From: Bacteriovoracaceae bacterium | Lineage (GTDB): Bacteria > Bdellovibrionota > Bacteriovoracia > Bacteriovoracales > Bacteriovoracaceae | Reading direction: 5' to 3' | DNA: 24,513 nt | NCBI GenBank assembly: GCA_947448095.1 | Contig: CANFNN010000006.1 | Coordinates: 1-24,513 of the forward strand | Shown: piece after piece, positions 8,470 to 16,587 of the stretch | Layout of the letters: every line of letters begins with the position of its first letter | Position numbering within the stretch: position 1 is the first letter of the stretch | Notes under the pieces: model-generated | Databases searched by the model: none | Told to the model about the DNA's origin: nothing | The model's input: the letters and a program-made list of their open reading frames with translations, nothing else | Position numbers and translations under genes: made by a program

Positions 8470-9650
8470 CTAGGTGCCAAAATTTGCATTGTTCTTTTGT
8501 AGCCGGCTTCTACGGCATGAGCCGAAACTTTTGAATTAAGTGAGAAAGAGTTTGCGAAAAAAAGTTTGTAATCATGATGATCAGGGAAAATATCAATTAA
8601 TTTCACTTTAGGATTGATATTTAATTTGCGCTCGAGAATCGCCATAATTTCACGCCTGTGAGTGGTCCCAAACTTTTCTTTCTTCATATAGTCATTAACC
8701 GTGTCCATGATGTCGATGGCCTTAGCGCGCTCGGCACGAGAGGAGATAATCTTCTTTTGAATCATGAGATATATGGATTGAATGGCTATAGGCTGAAGAC
8801 CGTAATTCACAAGTGAACCAACTTCGTCATGGAAATGATAAGGGGTGTGAGTCCATGAACTGATAATCACGTCACAGCCATTATCTTCAGCAACATGCGT
8901 GGAAAGCGTTTCTCTAATTTCCCCGTCGATATAATAATCAATCCCTTTGGTGATCGGGTTTTTGATTGGGTAGGGGCAATAAAAAGGAGGAACACTCATA
9001 CTCGCGGCAGCTGCCTGAGAAACATTGGTCCCGGTATAATACACGGAAGTTGAGTCATGACTTGGGTTAGGATAATTGTATTTAGAAAAGATTACCTTGC
9101 GGGAGTGATCAAGTTGAGTCGCGACAATAAAAAGATCAGCAACGTAGTCTTCAAACGTATCTTTTTCAATAATGTTTTCAAGTAAGTAGTTTCGGACTCC
9201 CTCAGTAGAAAAAAATCCAGGAAGAGTAATAAAGGGCTTGATCACGCTTTTAAGAAAAGGAGGAAAGCCTTCCAAAGGGTGAAAGAGGTCACTCTTCGGC
9301 GCTTTGAGGTCTGGCCGCTTAATCGTAAACATGTCTTTATAATTGATTCCACGAATTTTAGAGCCCTTGATACCAAGAGTGGCCTGAATAATATCTTGAG
9401 GGGTGTAACCACTAGCAAGATAGACGCAAATCATTGCCCCGGCACTTGAGCCGACATAGGTTCCAATTTCAAGGCTGCGCTGATTGAGTGTCTGAGAAGG
9501 GGAAGAATTTTTATTACTTTTGAGGTAGAACCCCAGTTCCTCAAGCGCGTGAGTTACACCCAGATGCCAAGCCGCTGCCTTCACCACGCCACCCGAAAGC
9601 ACGAGGGCAATTTTTTTATTTTTTAGTTCATTTAAATCAACTGACTTCAT
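8466..9650 (-). CDS. Patatin-like phospholipase
   Basis: A 394-residue member of the patatin family of serine acyl hydrolases, which release fatty acids from phospholipids with a Ser-Asp dyad. The oxyanion-hole segment LSGGVVKAAAWHLGV is at about 18-32, with GGVVK in place of the more usual GGGxRG. The nucleophile elbow GSSAG is at 67-71 (Ser69). The Asp of the dyad is Asp242 in YIDGE, where patatins usually have DGG or DGA. No signal peptide is seen, so export by the general pathway is not indicated. The gene is first in a two-gene unit with the transglycosylase, sharing an ATGA overlap. No Shine-Dalgarno precedes the ATG; a TATAAA lies eight bases upstream. Substrate and target membrane are unknown. 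Confidence 0.88.
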   Translation of the reverse strand: MKSVDLNELKNKKIALVLSGGVVKAAAWHLGVTHALEELGFYLKSNKNSSPSQTLNQRSLEIGTYVGSSAGAMICVYLASGYTPQDIIQATLGIKGSKIRGINYKDMFTIKRPDLKAPKSDLFHPLEGFPPFLKSVIKPFITLPGFFSTEGVRNYLLENIIEKDTFEDYVADLFIVATQLDHSRKVIFSKYNYPNPSHDSTSVYYTGTNVSQAAAASMSVPPFYCPYPIKNPITKGIDYYIDGEIRETLSTHVAEDNGCDVIISSWTHTPYHFHDEVGSLVNYGLQPIAIQSIYLMIQKKIISSRAERAKAIDIMDTVNDYMKKEKFGTTHRREIMAILERKLNINPKVKLIDIFPDHHDYKLFFANSFSLNSKVSAHAVEAGYKRTMQILAPR

Positions 9651-9658
9651 TGCTCAAC

Positions 9659-9664
9659 TTTATA
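9659..9664 (-). promoter_or_regulatory. Candidate -10 element of the patatin gene
   Basis: On the minus strand TATAAA (9664-9659) matches the -10 consensus at five of six positions and is separated from the ATG at 9650 by exactly eight bases. That places the expected start at or next to the A of the ATG. No -35 match is apparent at the usual distance. Confidence 0.3.
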
Positions 9665-9671
9665 TTAGATT

Positions 9672-9700
9672 TTGCACTTATTCATCGGATTATCTATCAT
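9672..9700 (+). promoter_or_regulatory. Candidate promoter of the HTH/coiled-coil gene
   Basis: TTGCAC (9672-9677) is followed after 17 bases by TATCAT (9695-9700), matching the sigma70 consensus at three and five of six positions. A transcript from about 9707 would have a short leader including the strong ribosome binding site GGGAGG at 9715-9720. The promoter sits back to back with the patatin promoter in a 74-base divergent spacer. Confidence 0.4.
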
Positions 9701-9724
9701 AAAGATTAATCCAAGGGAGGATGA

Positions 9725-10063
9725 ATGCATACCACGGATGGGGTTTGGTTATCGATTACTGACTATTCAGTTTATAAGAAAGTCTCAATTTCAACAATCA
9801 GACGTCACCTGAAGTCTAATATTCTTAAACACAAAGAAGAAGATGGTAAGTATTTTATCTATGTCGCTAATTTAGATCGGGTCAAATTAAAAGAAGAAGA
9901 AGAAATATTGAGAATAAAGCTTGAGTGTGAGCTGTTAAAATCTCAATTAAGAGAAATGAAAGAAGAAAATGCTGAGTTAAGAATGTTGGTAGATTTATAC
10001 GAACAAAACACTCACGTTGAGTCAAAACTGATTGGACCACCGGAGCTTCCATTATTTATATGA
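9725..10063 (+). CDS. Small helix-turn-helix protein with C-terminal coiled coil
   Basis: The 112-residue product begins with a probable DNA-binding helix-turn-helix at about 8-30 (YKKVSISTIRRHLKSN), followed by a short beta-like segment with GKYFIYVANL (41-50). This order resembles MerR/excisionase-type winged helices. Residues about 52-94 are almost pure heptad-rich, E/K/L-dominated coiled coil, suggesting dimerisation. The family is not recognised. The start at 9725 follows GGGAGG with a four-base spacing; the nearer ATG at 9721 opens only a 14-codon frame. The stop overlaps the start of the next gene as ATGA, so the two are co-translated. A role as regulator of its own operon or as a structural partner is inference. 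Confidence 0.78.
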   Translation: MHTTDGVWLSITDYSVYKKVSISTIRRHLKSNILKHKEEDGKYFIYVANLDRVKLKEEEEILRIKLECELLKSQLREMKEENAELRMLVDLYEQNTHVESKLIGPPELPLFI

Positions 10064-11520
10064 AATACATTTTAATTCTCTTTCTCCTTGTTCCTCTTAA
10101 AAGTTTCGCGCAGTCTTCCATGCGACGATGCACCCTCTTGCCTATAACTGATAGTGTCGGCGGAGCGATTGGATTTAAGGTCTTTGAACAAATTGAAGAA
10201 GAATTAAAGAAAAGTAATTGGTGTACCTATGTTTCTAATGCTGGCCTTATTCACATCTTTAGTCGGTACCGTGAAAATCTTGCGCAATATTTAAAGCAAA
10301 AAGAAATTCTAAAAACAGTTGCTGAGAAACTCCAGGTGGGTTCAATCATTCGCGTTGCTCTAGTCAATGAAATCAAAGGTGTCGAAATTCAACTTGAGGT
10401 TCACGGAGAAGATGGGGAAGATATTTATTTTAGTGAAAAGACTTTAGTAAATTCGGACGAAATTGAAACGATTTCGCAAGCGGTCTCAAATTGGCTATCG
10501 ACGTATTCTAAAACCATTCCTTATGATGCCAAAATAAATGGGATTCTTGGCGATCAAATCACATTAGACGTTGGCAAAGGCTACCCTATTCAGGTTGGGC
10601 AAGGTTTTATCGTGAAAAGACCCGTAACAAAGAAAAAGCATCCTTTACTTAAGAAAATTGTCGACTGGGAAACAGACGTCCTGGCCGAGGGAAAAGTTTT
10701 TAATATTTCTGATAACCAGGCCCTCGGCATGGTGAAGGTTTATCGATCAGATAAAAAGCTTGTTGCAGGAGATTGGGTCAGACTTGAGGCGATGAAACAA
10801 GACACCTTAAGTGATCAAAATCTTGAAGAAAAAAAAGAAGAAGAACCTGGAACCTTAGGTATAGTTTCAGTTGCCTTGTTTGGGTCATCTTCCAGTGTTG
10901 ATTCTACTACTCCTACGGGATCAAGACGTATTGATGGAAAATTGTTTGGTTTTGATTTTAGAGGCGAAGGATGGATTACCCGTCAGTATTTTGCTGCGCT
11001 GGAAGTGGCGCGCTCTATTGGAAAGCTCTCAGAAGTTTCTGGCAATCCCGCAAAATCATCAACTAATGCCCAGTTTGGAATGTTTAAATTAACAGGTGGT
11101 TATAAATATTTACCACTTGGTTTCTTTTACGGGCCTCAAATTGATATTTATGCAGGATACGCTAATTATGTTTTTGATTTAGATTATTCGGCAGTGGATG
11201 GTTTTGGAAAAGGTAATATTTCTGGTGTTCTTGTGGGAGTTTCGGCCAATATTCCTGTGAATCGCGAGTACCGTTTTATGGTTCAAGCAGATTTTCTACC
11301 TTTCCCAAGTTTTAAAGACAGTGATTCTATCTATGGCAGTGCCTCAAGCGTATCGGCCTTAGATCTAGAGGTTGGACTTAAGTACCAATATACCCCAAGA
11401 ATGACACTAGATGGCTCAATTGAAACTCTGGCAGCGAAGGCTAAATTTGATGGAACTTACAAAGAAATTTCTTACCACGATAACATCAAATTAAAATTCG
11501 GTGCTTCCTTTAATTATTAA
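10060..11520 (+). CDS. Secreted protein with FlgT-C-like domain and C-terminal beta-barrel
   Basis: The 486-residue product starts with a clear signal peptide (MKYILILFLLVPLKSFAQS, cleavage near 18). Residues about 20-150 form a mixed alpha/beta domain of the type seen before FlgT-like modules. Residues about 155-245 resemble the C-terminal domain of the flagellar protein FlgT: GILGDQITLDVGKGYPIQVGQGFIV, later GKVFNIS and GDWVRLE. A charged linker follows (about 246-265, LEEKKEEEPG). The last 220 residues alternate polar and hydrophobic positions with many aromatics and end in FGASFNY with a terminal aromatic, as outer-membrane barrels do. It probably sits in the outer membrane with its N-terminal part in the periplasm. 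It is co-translated with the helix-turn-helix gene. Function unknown; a link to flagella is only suggested by the domain. Confidence 0.75.
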   Translation: MKYILILFLLVPLKSFAQSSMRRCTLLPITDSVGGAIGFKVFEQIEEELKKSNWCTYVSNAGLIHIFSRYRENLAQYLKQKEILKTVAEKLQVGSIIRVALVNEIKGVEIQLEVHGEDGEDIYFSEKTLVNSDEIETISQAVSNWLSTYSKTIPYDAKINGILGDQITLDVGKGYPIQVGQGFIVKRPVTKKKHPLLKKIVDWETDVLAEGKVFNISDNQALGMVKVYRSDKKLVAGDWVRLEAMKQDTLSDQNLEEKKEEEPGTLGIVSVALFGSSSSVDSTTPTGSRRIDGKLFGFDFRGEGWITRQYFAALEVARSIGKLSEVSGNPAKSSTNAQFGMFKLTGGYKYLPLGFFYGPQIDIYAGYANYVFDLDYSAVDGFGKGNISGVLVGVSANIPVNREYRFMVQADFLPFPSFKDSDSIYGSASSVSALDLEVGLKYQYTPRMTLDGSIETLAAKAKFDGTYKEISYHDNIKLKFGASFNY

Positions 11521-11531
11521 GTCTCAGGGCC

Positions 11532-11537
11532 TATAAT
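11532..11537 (+). promoter_or_regulatory. Consensus -10 element of ligA-radA
   Basis: A perfect TATAAT lies in the 25-base gap between the beta-barrel gene and ligA and ends eight bases before the ligA ATG. A start about seven bases downstream would coincide with the initiation codon. No Shine-Dalgarno is present. The -35 position holds TTTAAT (11509-11514), a three of six match with a 17-base spacer. Confidence 0.45.
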
Positions 11538-11545
11538 AATCCTGC

Positions 11546-13441
11546 ATGAAATCAAATCGCATCCAGGAACTGGAAAAACTCATTCTTCATCATAAAGAAC
11601 TCTATTACCGCGGTAAGGCTGAACTGAGTGATGAATCATATGACAAACTAGAAGACGAACTTAAAAAAATTGATCCAACAAACCCCATTTTGAAACTTAT
11701 CGGGCACATGCAAATTGATACCAATTTGAAAGTCGCTCATCAAAAAAAGATGCTGTCTTTGGATAAGACATATGAAGAGAAAGATCTTATTAATTGGATT
11801 GGAAGTGAAGTCGTTCTTAGTGTGTATAAGATTGACGGCTCTAGTTGTTCACTAATTTATAAAGACGGGCATCTAAGTATGGCCAAAACCCGAGGGGATG
11901 GTCAGTTTGGTGAAAACATAACCAAGAAGGCGATGTTTATATCAGATATTCCCAAGTGGATTCCACTTGAGGAAGAGGTTGAGGTTCGAGGAGAGATTTT
12001 TTGTATTGAAAGCAATTTTTTTCATCTCTCTAAAGCCATGGATGAAATGGGCTTAGATAAACCATCGTCGCAAAGAAATATTGTCGCTGGTTTATTGGGC
12101 CGAAAAGAAAATATTCATCTTTCTAGTTATTTAAGCTTTAAAGCCTTTGATTATATTAGCGATGAAAAGTTTTCAAAAGAAAGTGAAAAACTTAATAAAT
12201 TAAAAACCTTAGGTTTTGATTTACCGGAAATAGAAATTCATAAAGATATGGCAAGCGTGGAGAAGAGGATTCAAGACGCTAAAGAATTCATGGTGAAAGG
12301 GGACTATCTGATTGATGGTCTTGTATTCGTTTATGATGATCTTAAAATTCATAATGAATTGGGTGAAACTTCTCACCACCCAAGGTACAAGTTGGCTTTT
12401 AAGTTTGCTGGGGAAACCAAATCAACAAACATCACTGGAATTGAGTGGGGTGTGTCTAGAAACGGCATCTTAACTCCTGTGGCCCACGTAGAACCGGTTG
12501 AATTATCAGGTGCAATGATTTCAAGAGTGACTCTACATAACTTTGGGCTGGTACAGAACTATGAGTTAAAGCCTGGGGATAAAATTGAAATTATTCGCTC
12601 AGGTGAAGTTATTCCTAAGTTCTTAGGTATCGTGGAAAAGTCTGATGCCAAGTTTACTTACCCTACAATCTGTCCGAGCTGCCAAAGTAAGCTGGTGATC
12701 CAAGATATTTGGTTATTTTGTGAAAATGAAAAGTGTCCGGCGAAAATCAAAGAAGAGATTCTGAATTATATTCAAAAATCCGGGATAGACGACCTGTCTG
12801 ATAAACGCTTAGAGGAAATGATTAATAAAGGTCTTGTAAGTGGCATTGCTGATCTTTACCGACTTGAGCTCGAGCATTTTATGTTGCTTGATAAAGTCAA
12901 AGAGAAGCTGGCGACCAAAATATATCTCAATATTCAAAAATCCAAAAATCAATCTTTGGCGCAATTTATCTCAGCTATTGGAGTTGAGGGTGTCTCGCTC
13001 ACGAAGTGTGAAAAAATAATTTCACAAGGCTATAATACGCTCGAGAAAATTCTGTCTCTGTCGCTTGATAAAATGCTCTTAATCGAAGGGTTTGCCGAAA
13101 AATCATCGCAGACATTTCTTGAGTCTATCCATAAAAAATCAGCCTTGATTGATGAACTCTTGAAATTAGGGGTAAAGGTTAAGGCCGATGAAGTTAACCT
13201 AGGTGAAGGCCCATTAAAAAATCTTAAGTTTTGTATTACGGGTGAACTGAGTATGGGGCGAAGTGATTTTGAAAAACTGATTAAGAAAAATGGTGGAGTC
13301 ATGGTAACTTCTGTCTCAAAAAACACGAATTATCTTATCACTAATGAAACAGAGAGCTCTTCGAGTAAATTTGTTAAGGCCAAGGACTTGGGCATTTTGA
13401 TAATAAGTGAAGAAGAATTATTAAAAATGATCGAGGAATAA
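11546..13441 (+). CDS. ligA: NAD-dependent DNA ligase
   Basis: LigA seals nicks in duplex DNA using NAD during replication and repair. Domains appear in order: the Ia NAD-binding region (1-60, with Asp28, Tyr32 and Asp33), the adenylation domain with the KIDG motif at Lys95, TRGDG and EVRGE, an OB fold (LTPVAHVEPVELSGAMISRV), a zinc finger with Cys376, Cys379, Cys392 and Cys397, helix-hairpin-helix repeats, and a BRCT domain from about 548 to the end. At 631 residues it is shorter than the usual 660-680. Several hallmark stretches are altered: SQRNIVAGLLGRKE stands where PRNAAAGSLRQ is typical, and TLHNFGLVQN where TLHNEDEI is typical. Catalytic residues appear intact, so it is probably active but divergent. 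radA begins one base after its stop. Confidence 0.93.
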   Translation: MKSNRIQELEKLILHHKELYYRGKAELSDESYDKLEDELKKIDPTNPILKLIGHMQIDTNLKVAHQKKMLSLDKTYEEKDLINWIGSEVVLSVYKIDGSSCSLIYKDGHLSMAKTRGDGQFGENITKKAMFISDIPKWIPLEEEVEVRGEIFCIESNFFHLSKAMDEMGLDKPSSQRNIVAGLLGRKENIHLSSYLSFKAFDYISDEKFSKESEKLNKLKTLGFDLPEIEIHKDMASVEKRIQDAKEFMVKGDYLIDGLVFVYDDLKIHNELGETSHHPRYKLAFKFAGETKSTNITGIEWGVSRNGILTPVAHVEPVELSGAMISRVTLHNFGLVQNYELKPGDKIEIIRSGEVIPKFLGIVEKSDAKFTYPTICPSCQSKLVIQDIWLFCENEKCPAKIKEEILNYIQKSGIDDLSDKRLEEMINKGLVSGIADLYRLELEHFMLLDKVKEKLATKIYLNIQKSKNQSLAQFISAIGVEGVSLTKCEKIISQGYNTLEKILSLSLDKMLLIEGFAEKSSQTFLESIHKKSALIDELLKLGVKVKADEVNLGEGPLKNLKFCITGELSMGRSDFEKLIKKNGGVMVTSVSKNTNYLITNETESSSSKFVKAKDLGILIISEEELLKMIEE

Positions 13442-13442
13442 A

Positions 13443-14819
13443 ATGGCTAAAATAAAATCGGTATTTACCTGTCAGGAATGTGGATATCAATCTGCTAAAT
13501 GGCTAGGGAAGTGTCCTGATTGCAATCAGTGGAATTCGTTCAGTGAGGAAGAAACCATTAAGCCTAGTAAAGCGGCACCAAAGTCTATTCTGGGACGAGA
13601 AAGCAAGCCTAAAACCATTGGCGAGATTGAGCACGAAAATGTGGAGCGCTATCAGACCAAAATTGGAGAATTCGACCGAGTCATGGGTGGTGGAGTAACT
13701 TTGGGTTCCCTGACATTAATTGGTGGAGAACCGGGTATTGGAAAGTCTACACTTCTCATGGAAGTGTGTGGCAAGCTTTTGACGGCTTATGGAAACGAGA
13801 GAATTTTATACGTCAGTGGGGAGGAATCAGAATCACAAATTGCTCAACGCTCTAAGCGATTGGGTGTGAATAACAACAATTTTTACATTTACAATGAAAC
13901 CAATTGGCAGAAAATTTTAGAGCAAGTGAAACATTTAAAACCAAAGTTTTTGGTTATCGATTCTATTCAAACCACGCATTCCAGTCATGTTGATTCTGCC
14001 GCAGGCACCTTGACTCAAATTCGTGAAGTTACCTATGAGATGATGAATTATGCTAAGTCATATGATTTAACCTGCTTTATCATTGGTCACGTAACCAAAG
14101 ATGGTCAAATCGCTGGGCCCAAAATTCTTGAACACATGGTTGATACGGTTATTTATTTCGAAGGTGATCAACTGGGTCAGTACCGCATGTTAAGAGTCAT
14201 GAAAAACCGATTTGGGAATACCAATGAAGTGGGAATCTTTGAAATGCAGGAGAAGGGACTTTTGGAAATCAAAAATCCATCGCAATATTTTCTCGAACAA
14301 TCGCTTCCTGGATCTTTTGGGCGCTCACTCACATGTATTCTTGAGGGGAGCAGATCTTTATTTGTAGAAATTCAGGCCCTGGTTGTTGAAAATAAATTTG
14401 CTGTTGGCCGAAGAACCACGCAAGGACTTGATTCTAATCGAGTCGCACTTCTCGTGGCGGTCATTGATAAATACCTAGGTATTCCACTTTCCTATAATGA
14501 TATTTACGTCAACGTGGTGGGAGGAATGAAGCTGACTACGAGAGAAAATGATTTATCAGTAATTGCTTCTTTACTGAGTTCATATTATGCGACTCCTGTT
14601 CCTAACGACACACTTTTCCTGGGAGAAGTAGGCCTTACCGGGGAGGTTCGTTCTGTGCCGATGATGGAAATGCGTTTAAAAGAAATTGCTCAGATGAATT
14701 ACAAAAGAGTTATTACATCCAAGCGAGCAGCAGAGGATTTAAAAGGTAAATACAAACTTGAGCTCCTTGGCATCACCAAGGCTAGCGAACTTAAAGATCT
14801 TCTCTTTAAAAACACTTAA
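13443..14819 (+). CDS. radA: DNA repair protein RadA
   Basis: RadA is a RecA-related ATPase that helps process recombination intermediates and branch migration. At 458 residues it has the standard length. The N-terminal zinc finger has Cys10, Cys13, Cys24 and Cys27 (CQECGYQSAKWLGKCPDC). The Walker A motif GGEPGIGKS is at 94-102 and the RadA-specific KNRFG motif is at 254-258. The C-terminal part is the Lon-protease-like domain, including GGMKLTTRENDLSVIASLLSS and GEVGLTGEVRSV. The gene starts one base after ligA, with GAGGAA just inside ligA as ribosome binding site, so the two repair genes form one unit. It abuts the convergent glpK with a five-base gap and no terminator. Confidence 0.96.
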   Translation: MAKIKSVFTCQECGYQSAKWLGKCPDCNQWNSFSEEETIKPSKAAPKSILGRESKPKTIGEIEHENVERYQTKIGEFDRVMGGGVTLGSLTLIGGEPGIGKSTLLMEVCGKLLTAYGNERILYVSGEESESQIAQRSKRLGVNNNNFYIYNETNWQKILEQVKHLKPKFLVIDSIQTTHSSHVDSAAGTLTQIREVTYEMMNYAKSYDLTCFIIGHVTKDGQIAGPKILEHMVDTVIYFEGDQLGQYRMLRVMKNRFGNTNEVGIFEMQEKGLLEIKNPSQYFLEQSLPGSFGRSLTCILEGSRSLFVEIQALVVENKFAVGRRTTQGLDSNRVALLVAVIDKYLGIPLSYNDIYVNVVGGMKLTTRENDLSVIASLLSSYYATPVPNDTLFLGEVGLTGEVRSVPMMEMRLKEIAQMNYKRVITSKRAAEDLKGKYKLELLGITKASELKDLLFKNT

Positions 14820-14824
14820 ATCAA

Positions 14825-16303
14825 TTAGTAATAAAGTCTTTTAATAGTTGAATCCCAAAGATCTTTCTTTTTAGAATAGTAAGCATCTGATTGGGGTTGG
14901 AATTCATTTTCTAGCTTCCAGTGTTGTGCCAAATCCTGAACTGTAATTTCCCCTCTGCCCACCATCGCTCCCATGGCTACGCCGTAAGCAGTTGTATCCA
15001 CAATTTCTGGCCGAAGAATTTTTTTATTGGAAAAATTTGCCTGGAATTGCATGAGAAGATTATTAGAAGAGGCTCCGCCATCGACGCGAATATCATTGAG
15101 GTGAGAGAAATCTTTTTTAAAGCTTGAGACTGAATCATTAACCGAAAAAGCAATTCCTTCAAGACAGGCCCGTGCTATATGAGAATTTTCTGTTCCACGA
15201 GTCAGGCCAATAATGGCTGCCTTGGCTTCAGAATTCCAATAAGGAGTACCTATGCCTGTGAAGAAGGGCATGAATAAGATATGTTCCATTTGTGTGAGGT
15301 CTTTAACTTCACTCGCAAGCATTTCTACCTCTAATGAGGATTTAATACTTTTTAAATTATCTCTTAGCCACTGAACAGCTGCACCCGCAATGTAGGCCGC
15401 TCCTTCAAGAGCATAAATCTTCTGTCCTCGATGTGAGTAAGCCGCAGTGGTGAGAAGTCCCGTTTGTGAATGAATAATTTCCTGGCCAGTATTGAGAAGT
15501 AAGAATGCTCCGGTCCCGTAGGTACACTTGAGGTCACCCACGTTCACACACGCCTGACCAAATAGCGCTGCTTGTTGATCACCCAAAATAGAAAGAATAG
15601 GGATACCATCTGGAAGAAATGAGCATCCCGAGGTTAAGCCAAATTGAGTAAATGATTCTTTAATCTCGGGCAAAAACTTTTTAGAAATACCGAAAAAGTC
15701 TAAGAGGCCATCATCCCAATGAAATGTTTCTAGATCCATCAGCATCGTGCGTGAAGCATTGGAGGCTTCAGTTGCAAAGCTTTGCCCATTGGTTAATCGG
15801 TAAAGAAGAAAACTATCAACTGTAGAGAGGTGAAGATCATCTTTATAAGCGGCCGATTTGACTGCTGGTACATTATCCAGAAGCCAGCGCATTTTGGTCG
15901 CAGAAAAATAAGGATCGAGTGGTAACCCCGTTTTATGCTGAAAGCTCTTTTGGTATTCTTCGCGGTGTTGATCACAAAAACTTGCAGTTCTGCGATCTTG
16001 CCAAACAATCGCGTTGTATAAGGGCTTGCCTCGTTTGTCATAAGCGCAGGTCGTTTCTCGTTGGTTAGTTATACCAATGGCAAGAATCTCTTTGCCGCTG
16101 ATTTTAGAGCGCTTAAGAATGGTTTCAATAGAAGTGCTAACTGATTTCCAAATGTCTTCGAGGTTATGTTCTACGCAAGCTGGGTGTGGAAATAATTGGG
16201 GAAAATCGATTTTTTCTTTATCAACGACTTTAAAGGTTTTGATATCTATGAGCAGAGAAGTTGAACCGGTTGTGCCCTGATCTATGGCCAATAAATAGTT
16301 CAT
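14825..16303 (-). CDS. glpK: Glycerol kinase
   Basis: GlpK phosphorylates glycerol to sn-glycerol 3-phosphate in the cytoplasm with ATP. The 492-residue product is the usual size for this FGGY-family kinase. The N-terminal phosphate-binding loop has LAIDQGTTGSTSLL with Asp8. GITNQRETTCAYDKRGKPL and IVWQDRRT follow, then HKTGLPLDPYFSATKMRWLL, the family signature region. DGGASSNNLLMQFQA and AYGVAMGAMVGRGEI are near the C-terminus. A good AAGGA ribosome binding site lies six bases before the ATG. It follows a pilin-like gene by 19 bases and is probably transcribed with it. No glycerol facilitator or glycerol-3-phosphate dehydrogenase gene is adjacent, so uptake and onward metabolism must be encoded elsewhere. 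Confidence 0.95.
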   Translation of the reverse strand: MNYLLAIDQGTTGSTSLLIDIKTFKVVDKEKIDFPQLFPHPACVEHNLEDIWKSVSTSIETILKRSKISGKEILAIGITNQRETTCAYDKRGKPLYNAIVWQDRRTASFCDQHREEYQKSFQHKTGLPLDPYFSATKMRWLLDNVPAVKSAAYKDDLHLSTVDSFLLYRLTNGQSFATEASNASRTMLMDLETFHWDDGLLDFFGISKKFLPEIKESFTQFGLTSGCSFLPDGIPILSILGDQQAALFGQACVNVGDLKCTYGTGAFLLLNTGQEIIHSQTGLLTTAAYSHRGQKIYALEGAAYIAGAAVQWLRDNLKSIKSSLEVEMLASEVKDLTQMEHILFMPFFTGIGTPYWNSEAKAAIIGLTRGTENSHIARACLEGIAFSVNDSVSSFKKDFSHLNDIRVDGGASSNNLLMQFQANFSNKKILRPEIVDTTAYGVAMGAMVGRGEITVQDLAQHWKLENEFQPQSDAYYSKKKDLWDSTIKRLYY

Positions 16304-16322
16304 TCAGAATCCTTGGATGATA

Positions 16323-16553
16323 TTATTCAATTTTTGCTTGTTTAGGTAAGTTGGGGTTTCCGTCATTAATCACAAGATTTACACAGTGTTCCCAATAGGC
16401 CCCGATATTTTTATTCATGACTGAGACAAATGCATAAGAGAGTGAAGATACGACTGCTAACAGTAATACAAATTCGACCAGGGTCTGCCCTTTCTGGTTA
16501 AGCCAGGCCTTAGCTTTAAATTTTATCGAGGGCAGTCTCTTCCATAACTTCAT
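16323..16553 (-). CDS. Small type IV pilin-like protein (Flp/TadE-like N-terminus)
   Basis: The 76-residue product has a 22-residue basic leader ending in NQKG, followed by QTLVEFVLLLAVVSSLSYAFV. Processing after Gly22 by a prepilin peptidase would leave Gln1 and Glu5, the Glu being the hallmark of type IV pilins and pseudopilins. The GQTLVEFVLLL pattern is typical of small Tad/Flp-system pilins and TadE-like proteins. A single membrane helix (about 24-46) and a short soluble tail of about 30 residues complete it. No tad assembly gene is nearby. No clear ribosome binding site precedes the ATG. It is followed by glpK after 19 bases. The family assignment rests on the N-terminal motif alone. 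Confidence 0.68.
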   Translation of the reverse strand: MKLWKRLPSIKFKAKAWLNQKGQTLVEFVLLLAVVSSLSYAFVSVMNKNIGAYWEHCVNLVINDGNPNLPKQAKIE

Positions 16554-16577
16554 AATTCAAAAAAATTGGGCTATACT
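16549..16577 (+). promoter_or_regulatory. Candidate promoter of the TlpA-like gene
   Basis: TTCATA (16549-16554) and TATACT (16572-16577) are spaced by 17 bases and match the consensus at four and five of six positions. The -35 element overlaps the start codon of the divergent pilin-like gene. The -10 ends ten bases before the ATG at 16588, so the transcript would have a leader of only two to four bases and no ribosome binding site. Confidence 0.4.
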
Positions 16578-16587
16578 GGGTTTCATT

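Noticed and set aside
9721..9764. ATG at 9721 directly after GGGAGG as an alternative start
   Set aside because: It reads a different frame that stops after about 14 codons and has no spacing from the ribosome binding site; the in-frame ATG at 9725 opens the full gene.
7093..11520. Mobile or horizontally acquired island around the unknown genes
   Set aside because: No integrase, transposase, tRNA, flanking repeat or visible change in base composition; the genes are simply lineage-specific.
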